A stretch of 64,000 nt of DNA from contig NZ_JAFLRH010000009.1 of NCBI RefSeq assembly GCF_017310645.1, forward strand, positions 1-64,000, given 5' to 3'. Both the position numbers and the translations under genes were made by a program. Under the pieces are notes generated by a model. It saw only the letters and a list, made by a program, of their open reading frames with translations, was not told the origin of the DNA and did not search any database. Position 1 is the stretch's first letter. The number at the start of each line of letters is the position of its first letter. Shown here piece by piece: positions 24,125 to 32,051 of the stretch. Source of the stretch: Paradesulfitobacterium ferrireducens. GTDB lineage: Bacteria; Bacillota; Desulfitobacteriia; Desulfitobacteriales; Desulfitobacteriaceae.

Positions 24125-24255
24125 GTGTGAGCATAGACGGGATTAGAGAAGTTCTTTCCTGACATACTCACTACGATACTAACAGTCCGAACTATCAAGA
24201 ACATCAACGGTTCGCTGCGGTCAAAGTTTATCAAGATGCGGGGCATACATTGACA

Positions 24256-24420
24256 AAAGAGCCGGAAAAGTACCCAAGGTGCAAAAGTTAATCCTAGACA
24301 TGGGGTTGGAGGAAGTACAGGACCACTTCCCTGGGCAGTTAAGCGGAGGCCAGCGCCAGCGGGTTGCCTTGGCCCGGGCTCTGAGCCTGGTGCAACTTTT
24401 AGGCTTTTCGGAGAGGGGCT
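24256..24420 (+). pseudogene. Remnant of an ABC transporter ATP-binding protein
   Basis: One frame reads [20 protein letters not shown] followed by [20 protein letters not shown], the ABC signature (LSGGQ) and the start of the Walker B approach. Before it there is no Walker A and after it no Walker B; the frame runs on into unrelated codons and stops at 24473. A further open stretch to a TAA at 24546 may be another decayed piece. I see no start or ribosome site. The 598-base gap 24051-24648 therefore holds a gene relic rather than a functional gene. Confidence 0.7.
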
Positions 24421-24538
24421 GGCCGGCCACCTCTGGATCAGTACCTACCGGGTGGTGCAGAAGTATATTTTAACTCTGTTTATGTGTTCTTTTCTGCCCG
24501 CAAGCCGGGAATTTTGACCGTTAAGGGGAATATGCTGG

Positions 24539-24564
24539 CTTGGTAAGCACCAAGTTTATATAAT
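24539..24564 (+). promoter_or_regulatory. Palindrome overlapping a -10 box upstream of the MFS gene
   Basis: CTTGGT (24539-24544) and ACCAAG (24549-24554) form a perfect inverted repeat around AAGC. TATAAT lies four bases downstream at 24559-24564, so a repressor or activator bound here would cover the promoter of the transporter gene. A direct repeat ATAGAAAATATT follows at 24601-24612 and 24619-24630. No regulator gene is adjacent. Confidence 0.4.
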
Positions 24565-24648
24565 AAAGGCAGGAATGGAGAGATTCACTGCGAATAATAT
24601 ATAGAAAATATTCTAAAGATAGAAAATATTAAGAATGGGGGGCTGATT

Positions 24649-25929
24649 ATGGCGGAGGGGGCAAACCGCAGGGTTGACCATAATAGACGTTTAGAGAATA
24701 CCCAGGTTTTATTAATACTGTTTACAGGGGTTCTGGTTGTTTTGGGGTCTCTGGGGTTTGGCCGTTTCAGTATGGCTTTGATTCTGCCCAGCATGCAGTC
24801 CGGTTTGGGCTTAAGCCACTCTGAGATGGGTATCGTGGTGACGGCAGCCTTTCTCGGCTATCTATCTTTCAGCTTAGGCTCCGGAATCGCCGCGTCGTCC
24901 TGGGGACCGCGCAAGGTTATTGCTATCTCTTTGCTGGTGGAGGGAGTATCCTTGCTGGCAACTGCTTGGGGAAATGGATTTTGGTGGCCGCTGTTATGGC
25001 TGGCATTAGCCGGGGTAGGAATGGCAGGGGCCAATGTGCCGGTAATGGGGATGGTGAGTGCCTGGGTACCCCCGCAGCGAAGGGGATTGGCTTCCGGACT
25101 ATTAGTAAGCGGATCAGGGTTTGGGCTCTTAATCAATGGGTACATGATTCCCCGCTGGTTAAATCAAGCGGGGGGTGAAGGGTGGCGTTCTGCTTGGCTG
25201 GGGCTGGGTGTGATGGTTGTGATCATCGGGGTCTGGTCCGGCTTGATGTTGCGCGACCGCCCTGGAAATACCAATAATACTAATTCAGCGGAGGGTAAGG
25301 ATAAAAAAGAAAGTATCTGGGTCCAAATCTATCGAATCTGGCAGTCAAAGCCTGTGTTGCGCAGGTTGGGGTTAATCTATTTTGCCTTTGGTTTTTCTTA
25401 TGTGATTTTTACTACTTTCTTTGGCGCCTATCTAACGGAAACCCGGGGTTGGAGCACTGTTGCTGCCGGGCGCCTTTGGTCCTGGGTGGGAATATTTAGC
25501 CTGGGCAGCGGGTTTTTATGGGGCTGGGTTTCCGACCGCCTGGGCCGGCGCTGGGGTTTGTTTTTAGTTTATTTGTTGCACGGAACATGTTTGGTGAGTT
25601 TTGCCGTTCTGCCCTGGGATGCCGGGATTGCCATCGCAGCCCTAATTTACGGGCTAAGTATTTTTAGTATTCCGGCAATTATGAATGCAGCTTGTGGGGA
25701 CGAAGTGGGACCAAAACTGGCTCCGAGTGCTTTCGGGGCAGTAACCGTAGCTTTCGGTCTGGGACAAATGGCTGCCCCCGCGGTGGCCGGAGTGATGTTG
25801 GATTGGGGCTGGGGCATGGTTGAAAATCTGTGGTTATCAGCGGCAGTGGCCTTTCTGGGAGCGTTGGGGGCACTCTTCCTCCATGTTCCATTTTTCAGCC
25901 GGGTCAAACAGCGGGCAGAGGCAAAATAA
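24649..25929 (+). CDS. Major facilitator superfamily transporter
   Basis: A 426-residue integral membrane protein with 12 predicted membrane segments in two six-segment halves and a charged loop (about residues 200-222) between them. The GWVSDRLGRRWG segment near residue 300 is the MFS motif A equivalent of the second half. The first half has the typical GFGRFSMALILPSMQSGLGLSHSEMG pattern seen in YbfB-like and oxalate/formate-like carriers. Start ATG 24649 follows GGGGGGCTGAT. It is monocistronic and ends at a strong hairpin. The substrate cannot be predicted. Confidence 0.9.
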   Translation: MAEGANRRVDHNRRLENTQVLLILFTGVLVVLGSLGFGRFSMALILPSMQSGLGLSHSEMGIVVTAAFLGYLSFSLGSGIAASSWGPRKVIAISLLVEGVSLLATAWGNGFWWPLLWLALAGVGMAGANVPVMGMVSAWVPPQRRGLASGLLVSGSGFGLLINGYMIPRWLNQAGGEGWRSAWLGLGVMVVIIGVWSGLMLRDRPGNTNNTNSAEGKDKKESIWVQIYRIWQSKPVLRRLGLIYFAFGFSYVIFTTFFGAYLTETRGWSTVAAGRLWSWVGIFSLGSGFLWGWVSDRLGRRWGLFLVYLLHGTCLVSFAVLPWDAGIAIAALIYGLSIFSIPAIMNAACGDEVGPKLAPSAFGAVTVAFGLGQMAAPAVAGVMLDWGWGMVENLWLSAAVAFLGALGALFLHVPFFSRVKQRAEAK

Positions 25930-25976
25930 TAAGGGTAAGGAAGCTAGACGCACTAATACGTACTGCGGTAAAGTGA

Positions 25977-26010
25977 GAGGGATATCCAAAATGGATATCC
26001 CTCTGCTTTT
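25977..26010 (+). terminator. Terminator of the MFS gene
   Basis: GAGGGATATCC (25977-25987) pairs perfectly with GGATATCCCTC (25993-26003) and TGCTTTT follows. It can also serve the convergent spore-protein gene. Confidence 0.88.
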
Positions 26011-26027
26011 CAACGATAGGAAATGTG

Positions 26028-26234
26028 TTAGATGCGGGTACCCCTCTTCAGGTTCTCTTCAGCAAATTGGATCATGCGTTTGGTCATCATACCACCGACA
26101 GAACCATTTTCACGGCTTGTGCGGTCACCACCGAGTTGGACTCCAAGTTCGTTGGCAATTTCATATTTGAATTGATCCAACGACTGCTCAGCGCCTTGTG
26201 ATGCCGGTTGGTTAGTGCTTCTTTCTCCTGCCAT
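26028..26234 (-). CDS. Alpha/beta-type small acid-soluble spore protein
   Basis: A 68-residue DNA-binding protein that coats spore DNA in the A-like form and protects it from UV and chemicals. The two conserved family blocks are present: the FKYEIANELGVQLGGDRTSRENG stretch, which contains the GPR protease region, and GSVGGMMTKRMIQFAEENL. Length and composition are normal. GGAGGGACC precedes the start on the minus strand. A forespore (sigma-G) promoter is expected but I could not identify one with confidence. Confidence 0.95.
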   Translation of the reverse strand: MAGERSTNQPASQGAEQSLDQFKYEIANELGVQLGGDRTSRENGSVGGMMTKRMIQFAEENLKRGTRI

Positions 26235-26377
26235 GATTGGGTCCCTCCTTTAGAGTTTTGGATGTATTGGAGACGTTCTTATTATTTGTTATTACGTTAA
26301 ACTTACTCAGGTAATTGTTGTGACATAAGTATGGGATAACCAAATTTGGTTTTATTATCATGTTGATAAAGCGTTTT

Positions 26378-26842
26378 TTAACCGTTTGCTGCCTGAGTAT
26401 CACAAAAGCGGATGGATTCTTCCGGAGTTAGATCGTGATAAATGATTTCGATGAGGCCGGGATAATAATTATCAAAGCTTTGAACTGCGTTCCAAATAAG
26501 GTTTTGAATCTGTTCTTTAGAGGGATCGGCTCCGGATAAGTCCAGATAGGTTCGAAAACGGATTTCCCCGTCTTCCATGTCCATTTCAAAATTACCGTTG
26601 GCTAGCTCATAATTTACCCGGTTCATAAATTCACACACTTCGAGATGCTTAAGGGGTGGAACCCTTAACTTGATATGGGTATTGCACAGGAGAGACTCTT
26701 GCTCATCATCAACAATTAAAAAAGAATAAAAAGATGCATTCACGCCGCGAATTTCAAGCCGGACAATCTGATTCTTTACATCGGTTTCATAGTTCCAGCC
26801 GTCTTCCGTCAGAACGGAACATAAGATTTCGAAGAGGGACAT
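26378..26842 (-). CDS. YbjN-family protein
   Basis: A 154-residue cytoplasmic protein with alternating strands and helices typical of the YbjN domain (related to type III secretion chaperone folds): a first half LFEILCSVLTEDGWNYE...VRLEIRGVNASFYSFLIVDDEQ and a second half LEVCEFMNRVNYELANGNFEMDMEDGEIRFRTYLDL. The final helix lies around residues 105-135. YbjN proteins are described as regulators or chaperones without a defined activity. The region around it (26.2-27.1 kb) is visibly more A+T-rich than its neighbours. It starts at ATG 26842 with a weak upstream site. Confidence 0.75.
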   Translation of the reverse strand: MSLFEILCSVLTEDGWNYETDVKNQIVRLEIRGVNASFYSFLIVDDEQESLLCNTHIKLRVPPLKHLEVCEFMNRVNYELANGNFEMDMEDGEIRFRTYLDLSGADPSKEQIQNLIWNAVQSFDNYYPGLIEIIYHDLTPEESIRFCDTQAANG

Positions 26843-27003
26843 CCTTACTCACTCCCTATTGTATTTTTTCTCAAAACAGATTCTGTAATGGAAAAGTTCC
26901 ACATTTTCCTAATAATTCCTGCTGCCAATGGTATCTGAATGAAATTTTTTCAACCATACTAACAAAGATATCGAATTTAGGCTTGAAAAGAGGGAATGAA
27001 GAA

Positions 27004-27168
27004 ATGACCACCATTAATAACTGTGAAATGTGTATCAATAATTACGGTAAAGAATTACATGAGTCCGGTTTTAGTGATCCGCAAATTGTAGAAATCTTGG
27101 CAGTGATAGATTTGGTTGGGTCGATGAACCATTTTAATAACGGAATGTTGATTAAACCTCCGAGATAG
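27004..27168 (+). CDS. Very short carboxymuconolactone decarboxylase (AhpD)-like protein
   Basis: A 54-residue protein that matches only the core helix pair of the CMD/AhpD fold: CEMCINNYGKELHESGFSDPQ followed by IVEILAVIDLVGSMNHFNNG. The CxxC motif (C8, C11) corresponds to the redox pair of AhpD-like proteins, and the Asn/Phe-rich end matches the conserved histidine region with His present. Normal relatives are 100 residues or more. The AGGGA site eight bases before ATG 27004 argues that it is translated as a miniprotein rather than being a random relic. It ends at a perfect bidirectional terminator. Confidence 0.6.
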   Translation: MTTINNCEMCINNYGKELHESGFSDPQIVEILAVIDLVGSMNHFNNGMLIKPPR

Positions 27169-27204
27169 GATTAAAGAAGCGCCCTTAGGCGCTTCTTTAA
27201 TCCT
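27167..27204. terminator. Perfect bidirectional terminator
   Basis: A 17-base perfect inverted repeat (27167-27183 and 27188-27204) with loop CTTA has A-rich and T-rich ends, so it works in both directions. It includes the stop codons' flanks of both convergent genes (27168 on plus, 27203 on minus). Confidence 0.92.
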
Positions 27205-28858
27205 AAACCGCTGTCAGCGGGACCCGGTTCATCTGAGTTTCACTGGAGGCGGAGATGCAGGTGACCAGTAGGGGACGAGGAATGGAGAGGAAGACTTCAA
27301 CCATTTCCGGATCAAACTGCTTGCCGGCTCCACGCTGGAGTTCTCTAAGCGCATCATCAAGTGAAAGCGCTTTGCGGTAGGCCCGATCAGAGGTCATGGC
27401 ATCAAATGCATCCGCGATGGCCATCACTCTTGCCCCGGGAAGAATATCTGTTCCCTTCAGACCCAGAGGATAACCTTTGCCATCCCAGCGTTCGTGATGT
27501 TCCAGTACCATTTCCGCGATTCCAAGTTTTACATAGAACGGGATTCGCAGCAAAATATCGAAACTGCCCTGACTGTGGGTTTTCATAATTTCATATTCCT
27601 CAGGGGTTAAAGGTCCGGGCTTGTTCAAGATTTGCTCCGGTACCCCGATTTTCCCTACATCATGCATCAAACTGGCGCGCAAAACATTCTCGGCTTCGAG
27701 TGAAGGCCAATTCAGATGCTGAGCCAGCAGGTGGGCATAAATGGACACGCGCTCGGAATGGTGACGGGTATAAGGGTCGCGCGCATCTAAAGTGGTAGTT
27801 AAAGTGGTGATCACATCGCGTAAAAGTTCCTGTAATTCTTCCGTCACTTTATCAAAAGCCTGTGCGACTTCTCCGATTTCGTCAAACCGAACGCGCATGG
27901 GAGGAAAATCACGCCAGCAGGCCCCCTGCTCAATGGCTCGAATTCTCTGCAGCAGCACGTCTATTGGCTTAGTAAGGCGATAAACATAATACAGTACCCC
28001 TAAAATGGCTAAACCAAGAAAGAGAAAAGTTACCCAAGCGATTTCTAAAGACAGCCGGTGCACTTCACCCAAGGCCGTTTCAGAATCTTGGGAAACAACG
28101 GCGAGCCAGCCAACTTCCGGAATCTTGGTTTGACTGACGATTTGATCTTTTTGTAATTCATTAATAAATTGGGAGGAATAAGCGCTTACCGGAGGGACGT
28201 TGGGATTTTCCGGTTTAAGCAGAAAGTGTCCCAAGGGATCGACCAACCATAAATTCACATTAGTTGAAATGGCGATTTTCTCCTGCAGGCTTTTGCGCAA
28301 TGAATCACGGGTCAGGTCTGCGGCCAGAACCCCAACCAGATTGCCGTCCTCATCCCGAACCACTGTCGAGAACGTAATCATATCTTCCCCGGTGACAGTG
28401 TCCGGGTAAATTTCACTGACGGATACTCCGGGATTAACTAAAGCCCGGTGGTACCAGTCGCGCAAGCGTGCGTCATAAATGGCCGGAAGCTTACTGATAT
28501 CTTCCCCGGGACTGCTGTTAAGAATTTTCCCGGTGTTAGTGTCGGCTATATAAACTCTTTTCCAATGAGCCATCAAACCATATAACTGTTCAAGATGCTG
28601 TTGCCGGAGGGACGGCTCCCAGAGATCTGCCGAGGCTGCAGCGACAGCTAGGGCTTGTTCCTCCGTCTCTACAAAACGTTTGACTTCCGTCTGCACTAAG
28701 CTGCCGACATGAGCATTATGGGACAAGGCTTGTTCGGTCATGGCCGCACTGACGCGTTGATCCACGAGATATCCCACGAGGAGCAATGGCACCAGAACCA
28801 AAAGGCCGGTAAACAATAGAAGTTGTCCGCGCAGCTTTATCCGAAAACGTGGGGGCAC
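27203..28858 (-). CDS. dCache-HAMP-HD-GYP membrane sensor (c-di-GMP phosphodiesterase)
   Basis: A 551-residue transmembrane receptor. A membrane segment (about 12-31) and a second (about 272-295) bracket an extracytoplasmic double Cache sensor (35-270, with YDARLRDWYHRALVNPGVSVSEIYPD and VGVLAADLT). A HAMP linker follows (298-350). The HD-GYP domain (about 352-530) is canonical, with HSERVSIYAHLL, MHDVGKIGVPEQILNKPG, HHERWDGKGYPLGL and IADAFDAMTSDRAYRKAL. It should bind a small extracellular ligand and hydrolyse cyclic di-GMP. It is monocistronic and shares a terminator with the CMD-like gene. It starts at ATG 28858 on the minus strand. Confidence 0.92.
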   Translation of the reverse strand: MPPRFRIKLRGQLLLFTGLLVLVPLLLVGYLVDQRVSAAMTEQALSHNAHVGSLVQTEVKRFVETEEQALAVAAASADLWEPSLRQQHLEQLYGLMAHWKRVYIADTNTGKILNSSPGEDISKLPAIYDARLRDWYHRALVNPGVSVSEIYPDTVTGEDMITFSTVVRDEDGNLVGVLAADLTRDSLRKSLQEKIAISTNVNLWLVDPLGHFLLKPENPNVPPVSAYSSQFINELQKDQIVSQTKIPEVGWLAVVSQDSETALGEVHRLSLEIAWVTFLFLGLAILGVLYYVYRLTKPIDVLLQRIRAIEQGACWRDFPPMRVRFDEIGEVAQAFDKVTEELQELLRDVITTLTTTLDARDPYTRHHSERVSIYAHLLAQHLNWPSLEAENVLRASLMHDVGKIGVPEQILNKPGPLTPEEYEIMKTHSQGSFDILLRIPFYVKLGIAEMVLEHHERWDGKGYPLGLKGTDILPGARVMAIADAFDAMTSDRAYRKALSLDDALRELQRGAGKQFDPEMVEVFLSIPRPLLVTCISASSETQMNRVPLTAV

Positions 28859-29014
28859 GTGCTAACCTCCCAAATGACACCAATCTTGGTCCAAAGTTTA
28901 TTCATTCGACGTAATAACTTGAAAATCCTACGTCCACCTGAATTAAACTCGAATTTCATTATCATATGGGAGTGATATCAACAGATTTATATAACATAGC
29001 AGAAGTAGTCGAAA

Positions 29015-30868
29015 TTAGTGAGTAAGCAATTCCGAAAGCGGAACAATTTGAATCCTTTCTTTAGCAAATTCCGGGAGCAGCTCTTGAATGGCTTGCGCCG
29101 TGTATGGGCCTTGAGGGCCCACATGCCCAATCCCGATTGCTTTTCCATATTTTTTGGCAGTTGCGATTAAGAGACGGAGTTGTTTTTTAATAGAACTAAG
29201 ATTCGAGGAGTTATCCAGAAAGATGTCGCGCCGTCCCCAGGGGAGGCCGGCTTTTTCAGCCGCCTTTGCTAAGAGAGAGGATTCACTCGTCCGGCTGTCC
29301 AACACAAAAAGGTTGCGCTCCTGGGCGATCTTTACGATTTCCCCGGCAATCGCCGTATTTTCACTCCCTTTGGAGCCCATGTGATTACTGATTCCGACGG
29401 CATAGGGAACACTGTCTAAGCCTTGAGCGAGCCGCCGCTGCAATTCCTCACTGCTTAATCCGGTGTATAGCGCTCCCGGTCCCAACCACTCCGGACGGCC
29501 GCCTTTGGCTTCAAGGGGCATGTGTAAGATGATTTCATGACCTTTGGCATGCAAGAGCTCGGCTTCTTCGCGGGAAAAAAGCATATTCGGCATCACGGCA
29601 GCAGTAAATGGGACATTGGTATTTAACATTTCTTTCGTTCCCGGGTTGTTGATTCCAAAATCATCAATGACCAGGGCGACTTTGCCTATCACCGGAGCGG
29701 AGGTAAAGGTATGGTCCAAGATGACGTGGCCGCCAATAGAATCGGCAAATTGACCGTCAATCAGAATGCGAACCCCTTGGATTCCGGGCAGCTGGGTTGT
29801 TGACCAAACCAGAGAGTTGACGGTCATGTCTTCCGCCAGGGCCCCCCCGGGGAATTGATCCCGAATTTCGCGGCTTAAGTTAATCGTGGCTACCTGATTA
29901 TTAATTTCGACCGAAAGGACTTGGGTTTGCGGCGGAATGACCTGAGCATGTGCAGCTAAGGCAGGGCCTTTAATCAGCTCGTTCAGGATAAACGCTGCCT
30001 TAGCCGCCAGGGGCTGGTCACTCCATTGCGTCCCTTGGGCTTGGCGTTCTTCAGCGGCCAGATCATCCCAGGCGTTTGTCGGGTAATAAAGTCTAAATGT
30101 TTCCGCAGTTGCAGGTATTGGGCCGGAGTTCTTGGATAAGGCCGGAGTGCTTTCCGGAACCCCATGGGGAAAATCGCTAAAGTAACGGTCAATGCCAACT
30201 GCGATGGCTTGGGCAACAGAGTCTTTATAGGTGTCATTCAATAAAAGTTTGCGCTCCTTGGAGTTGGATAGGAACCCGATTTCCACTATAACCGCCGGCA
30301 TGGTGGTCTGGTTGATTAGATAGTAATCCCCGGGCTTGGCTTTGCGCTTATTTTCGGGTTGAGCCGTGCGGAGCGCATCTTGAATCCGTTCGGCCAAGGC
30401 CTGACCCGAGGAGGATTTTAAGTGATAGTATGTCTCCATACCATACGAGTTGCGCTGGGGGAAACTATTGGTATGGATGCTGATGAAAAGATCGGCATTA
30501 TGGCTTGAAGCCAGTTTTACCCTCTGGTTGAGTTCGATTCTTTTAGCCATTTGGCCGCTCACTTTCCCGGGTGCAAAAAAATCCGTATCTGAGTCACGGG
30601 TCAGGATGACTTGGCATCCTTGCTGCTCTAAGACTGTACGCAGGCGCAGGGCAACGTCGAGGTTAATATCCTTTTCCCGAATGCCGCCGTACTGGGCACC
30701 GGGATCCTTGCCGCCGTGCCCCGGGTCAATCACAATAACCTTATCTTTTATTCCGGTTCCCCAAACCGCCAGCCGCCCAAAAGAAGCTATCAAGAGCATG
30801 AGCCCGATAGAGCCAGCCAGGATAAGCAGGTGACGGGGAATAATGAAAATAATTGGCCGTTTCCGCAT
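29015..30868 (-). CDS. N-acetylmuramoyl-L-alanine amidase-GerMN-divergent polysaccharide deacetylase fusion
   Basis: A 617-residue, membrane-anchored cell-wall enzyme with three domains. A membrane segment (12-32) is followed by an Amidase_3 domain (about 43-230) with zinc and catalytic residues in IDPGHGGKDPG (H51), REKDIN (E65), ISIHTNS and VIVEIGFLSN. A GerMN domain (about 255-390), as in spore germination protein GerM, carries QVLSVEINNQVATINLS. The last part (about 398-612) is the YibQ-like divergent deacetylase fold (KVALVIDDFGINN, HEIILHMPLE, SNHMGSK, FVLDSRTSE, IGHVGPQGP). It should cut peptide stems and possibly process glycan during sporulation or germination. It lies alone. Confidence 0.88.
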   Translation of the reverse strand: MRKRPIIFIIPRHLLILAGSIGLMLLIASFGRLAVWGTGIKDKVIVIDPGHGGKDPGAQYGGIREKDINLDVALRLRTVLEQQGCQVILTRDSDTDFFAPGKVSGQMAKRIELNQRVKLASSHNADLFISIHTNSFPQRNSYGMETYYHLKSSSGQALAERIQDALRTAQPENKRKAKPGDYYLINQTTMPAVIVEIGFLSNSKERKLLLNDTYKDSVAQAIAVGIDRYFSDFPHGVPESTPALSKNSGPIPATAETFRLYYPTNAWDDLAAEERQAQGTQWSDQPLAAKAAFILNELIKGPALAAHAQVIPPQTQVLSVEINNQVATINLSREIRDQFPGGALAEDMTVNSLVWSTTQLPGIQGVRILIDGQFADSIGGHVILDHTFTSAPVIGKVALVIDDFGINNPGTKEMLNTNVPFTAAVMPNMLFSREEAELLHAKGHEIILHMPLEAKGGRPEWLGPGALYTGLSSEELQRRLAQGLDSVPYAVGISNHMGSKGSENTAIAGEIVKIAQERNLFVLDSRTSESSLLAKAAEKAGLPWGRRDIFLDNSSNLSSIKKQLRLLIATAKKYGKAIGIGHVGPQGPYTAQAIQELLPEFAKERIQIVPLSELLTH

Positions 30869-31054
30869 GAATCATTCTCCTCTCAGCACACTAACCCAAA
30901 ACTATGTATATTTAAGAAAGCAGCCAGACTGAACTGAATCAATTGATTTTTATCCGGTTGTTTCACCGGAGATTTACTTTCAGATTGGTATAAAAAATTG
31001 GCCCAGGAAAGAAACTAGAGCAGAGTATAAAAATCGCGACTGGAGGTGCTTTAA

Positions 31055-31555
31055 TTGACCATCAAACTTAGTCAAAAAGAAAGAATGCTGCTTCAAGATC
31101 AGAAGACCCATGAGGAAACCTGTATTCAGAAATATACCCGTTATACCAATGAGGCCCAGGACCAGGCACTTAAACAAATGTTTACCCAACATGCCAATCA
31201 TGAAAGACAACATTATGATACCTTAAACCAGATTCTCAGCGGACAGGTTCCCAATATCCAGCAAAATCAGCAACAAGGACAGCAAGGGCAAGCCCAACAA
31301 GGACAACAGGCGCAGCAGGGAATGGCTAAATCTACCCAAGGGGCCCAGGGCGGCTATAATCAAAATGATGCTCAAATGGTCAATGATATGTTAATGACCG
31401 AAAAATATGTGTCCGGTACTTATGACACCGTAATTTTCGAAAGTACCAACAGTGCCGTACGCCAAGCACTAAACCACATACAAAAAGAAGAACAGCAGCA
31501 TGGGGAAGATCTGTTTAATTACATGCAGGCTCATGGGATGTACAACGTGCAATGA
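31055..31555 (+). CDS. CotF-like spore coat protein
   Basis: A 166-residue protein of the Coat_F family. Two helical hairpins typical of CotF-like, ferritin-like coat proteins are visible: residues about 8-66 (LLQDQKTHEETCIQKYTRYT...MFTQHANHERQHYDTLNQIL) and 105-160 (MLMTEKYVSGTYDTVIFEST...ALNHIQKEEQQHGEDLF). A Gln/Gly-rich linker (about 68-98, many QQGQ units) joins them. The gene starts at a TTG after GGAGGTG, which is 7 bases away. It is a single-gene unit with a terminator downstream and should be expressed in the mother cell. Confidence 0.85.
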   Translation: MTIKLSQKERMLLQDQKTHEETCIQKYTRYTNEAQDQALKQMFTQHANHERQHYDTLNQILSGQVPNIQQNQQQGQQGQAQQGQQAQQGMAKSTQGAQGGYNQNDAQMVNDMLMTEKYVSGTYDTVIFESTNSAVRQALNHIQKEEQQHGEDLFNYMQAHGMYNVQ

Positions 31556-31582
31556 GTAATATGAGTACTGATAATTAAGCAG
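31553..31582. repeat. Short heptanucleotide repeat relic (copy c)
   Basis: GTAATATGAGTACTGATAATT follows the stop of the CotF-like gene and shares the TGAGTACTGA core with the repeat blocks at 5562 and 15737. Only about two units are recognisable. Confidence 0.45.
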
Positions 31583-31644
31583 TTTTATAAGGCAATAACG
31601 CTGAGCCGCAACCGGGTCGTATGTTATTGCGAGCAATAGCAAAA

Positions 31645-31687
31645 GGTAATTGGAGACTTGCATGTTTCCAATTACCCTAATTTTTAC
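31645..31687 (+). terminator. Terminator of the CotF-like gene
   Basis: GGTAATTGGA (31645-31654) pairs perfectly with TCCAATTACC (31667-31676), followed by CTAATTTTTAC. Confidence 0.8.
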
Positions 31688-32016
31688 TTGAGCTTCTTCA
31701 GGAGATCTGACTCGACCTCGCTATATTTCTTGTCGATTTCATTTTGAATTTGTTTTTCCAAATCGGCAATAATTTGAAGTTTCTGGGAGTCAAGCTCTTG
31801 TTTATATTGGTTCTTATAGCTTTCAAGCTCTTGAATCTTTTGCCTCGTGTAGTCCTGGCTGTATTGGGAGAGATTGCTGCTGATATCCTGAAGGTACAGT
31901 TAATTATAGGCGTTAATATCATTTTCTAAATTAGCGGCGGCCCTGTCTAAATCGCTGTTGGTCTGAGTGACATTAGGGGTAACCAGAGCCGTTATTTTTT
32001 CTTTTAGAGAATTCAC
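31684..32016 (-). pseudogene. Coiled-coil protein gene interrupted by one in-frame stop
   Basis: On the minus strand a single frame from GTG 32016 to TAA 31684 encodes about 110 residues, broken only by one TAA near 31902 (DINAYN, stop, LYLQDISSN). Before the stop it reads LKEKITALVTPNVTQTNSD; after it comes a strongly charged coiled coil (QKIQELESYKNQYKQELDSQ and DLEKQIQNEIDKKYSEVE). The frame is otherwise clean on both sides, so the mutation looks recent, or the second part is expressed from an internal start. I do not recognise the family; similar coiled-coil segments occur in exported lipoproteins. No good ribosome site is visible. Confidence 0.55.
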
Positions 32017-32051
32017 AAGGTGGTTACAAAAGGAGAATCAAGGGGATTTTA

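Noticed and set aside
26734..27003. Upstream extension of the CMD-like gene
   Set aside because: The extended frame overlaps the antisense of the YbjN gene and is non-protein-like; ATG 27004 has its own ribosome site.
31270..31350. Gln-rich repeats in the CotF-like gene as a CRISPR or mobile element
   Set aside because: They are short in-frame codon repeats (QQGQ) in a protein linker, without spacer-repeat structure. No CRISPR array or insertion sequence was seen anywhere in the window.
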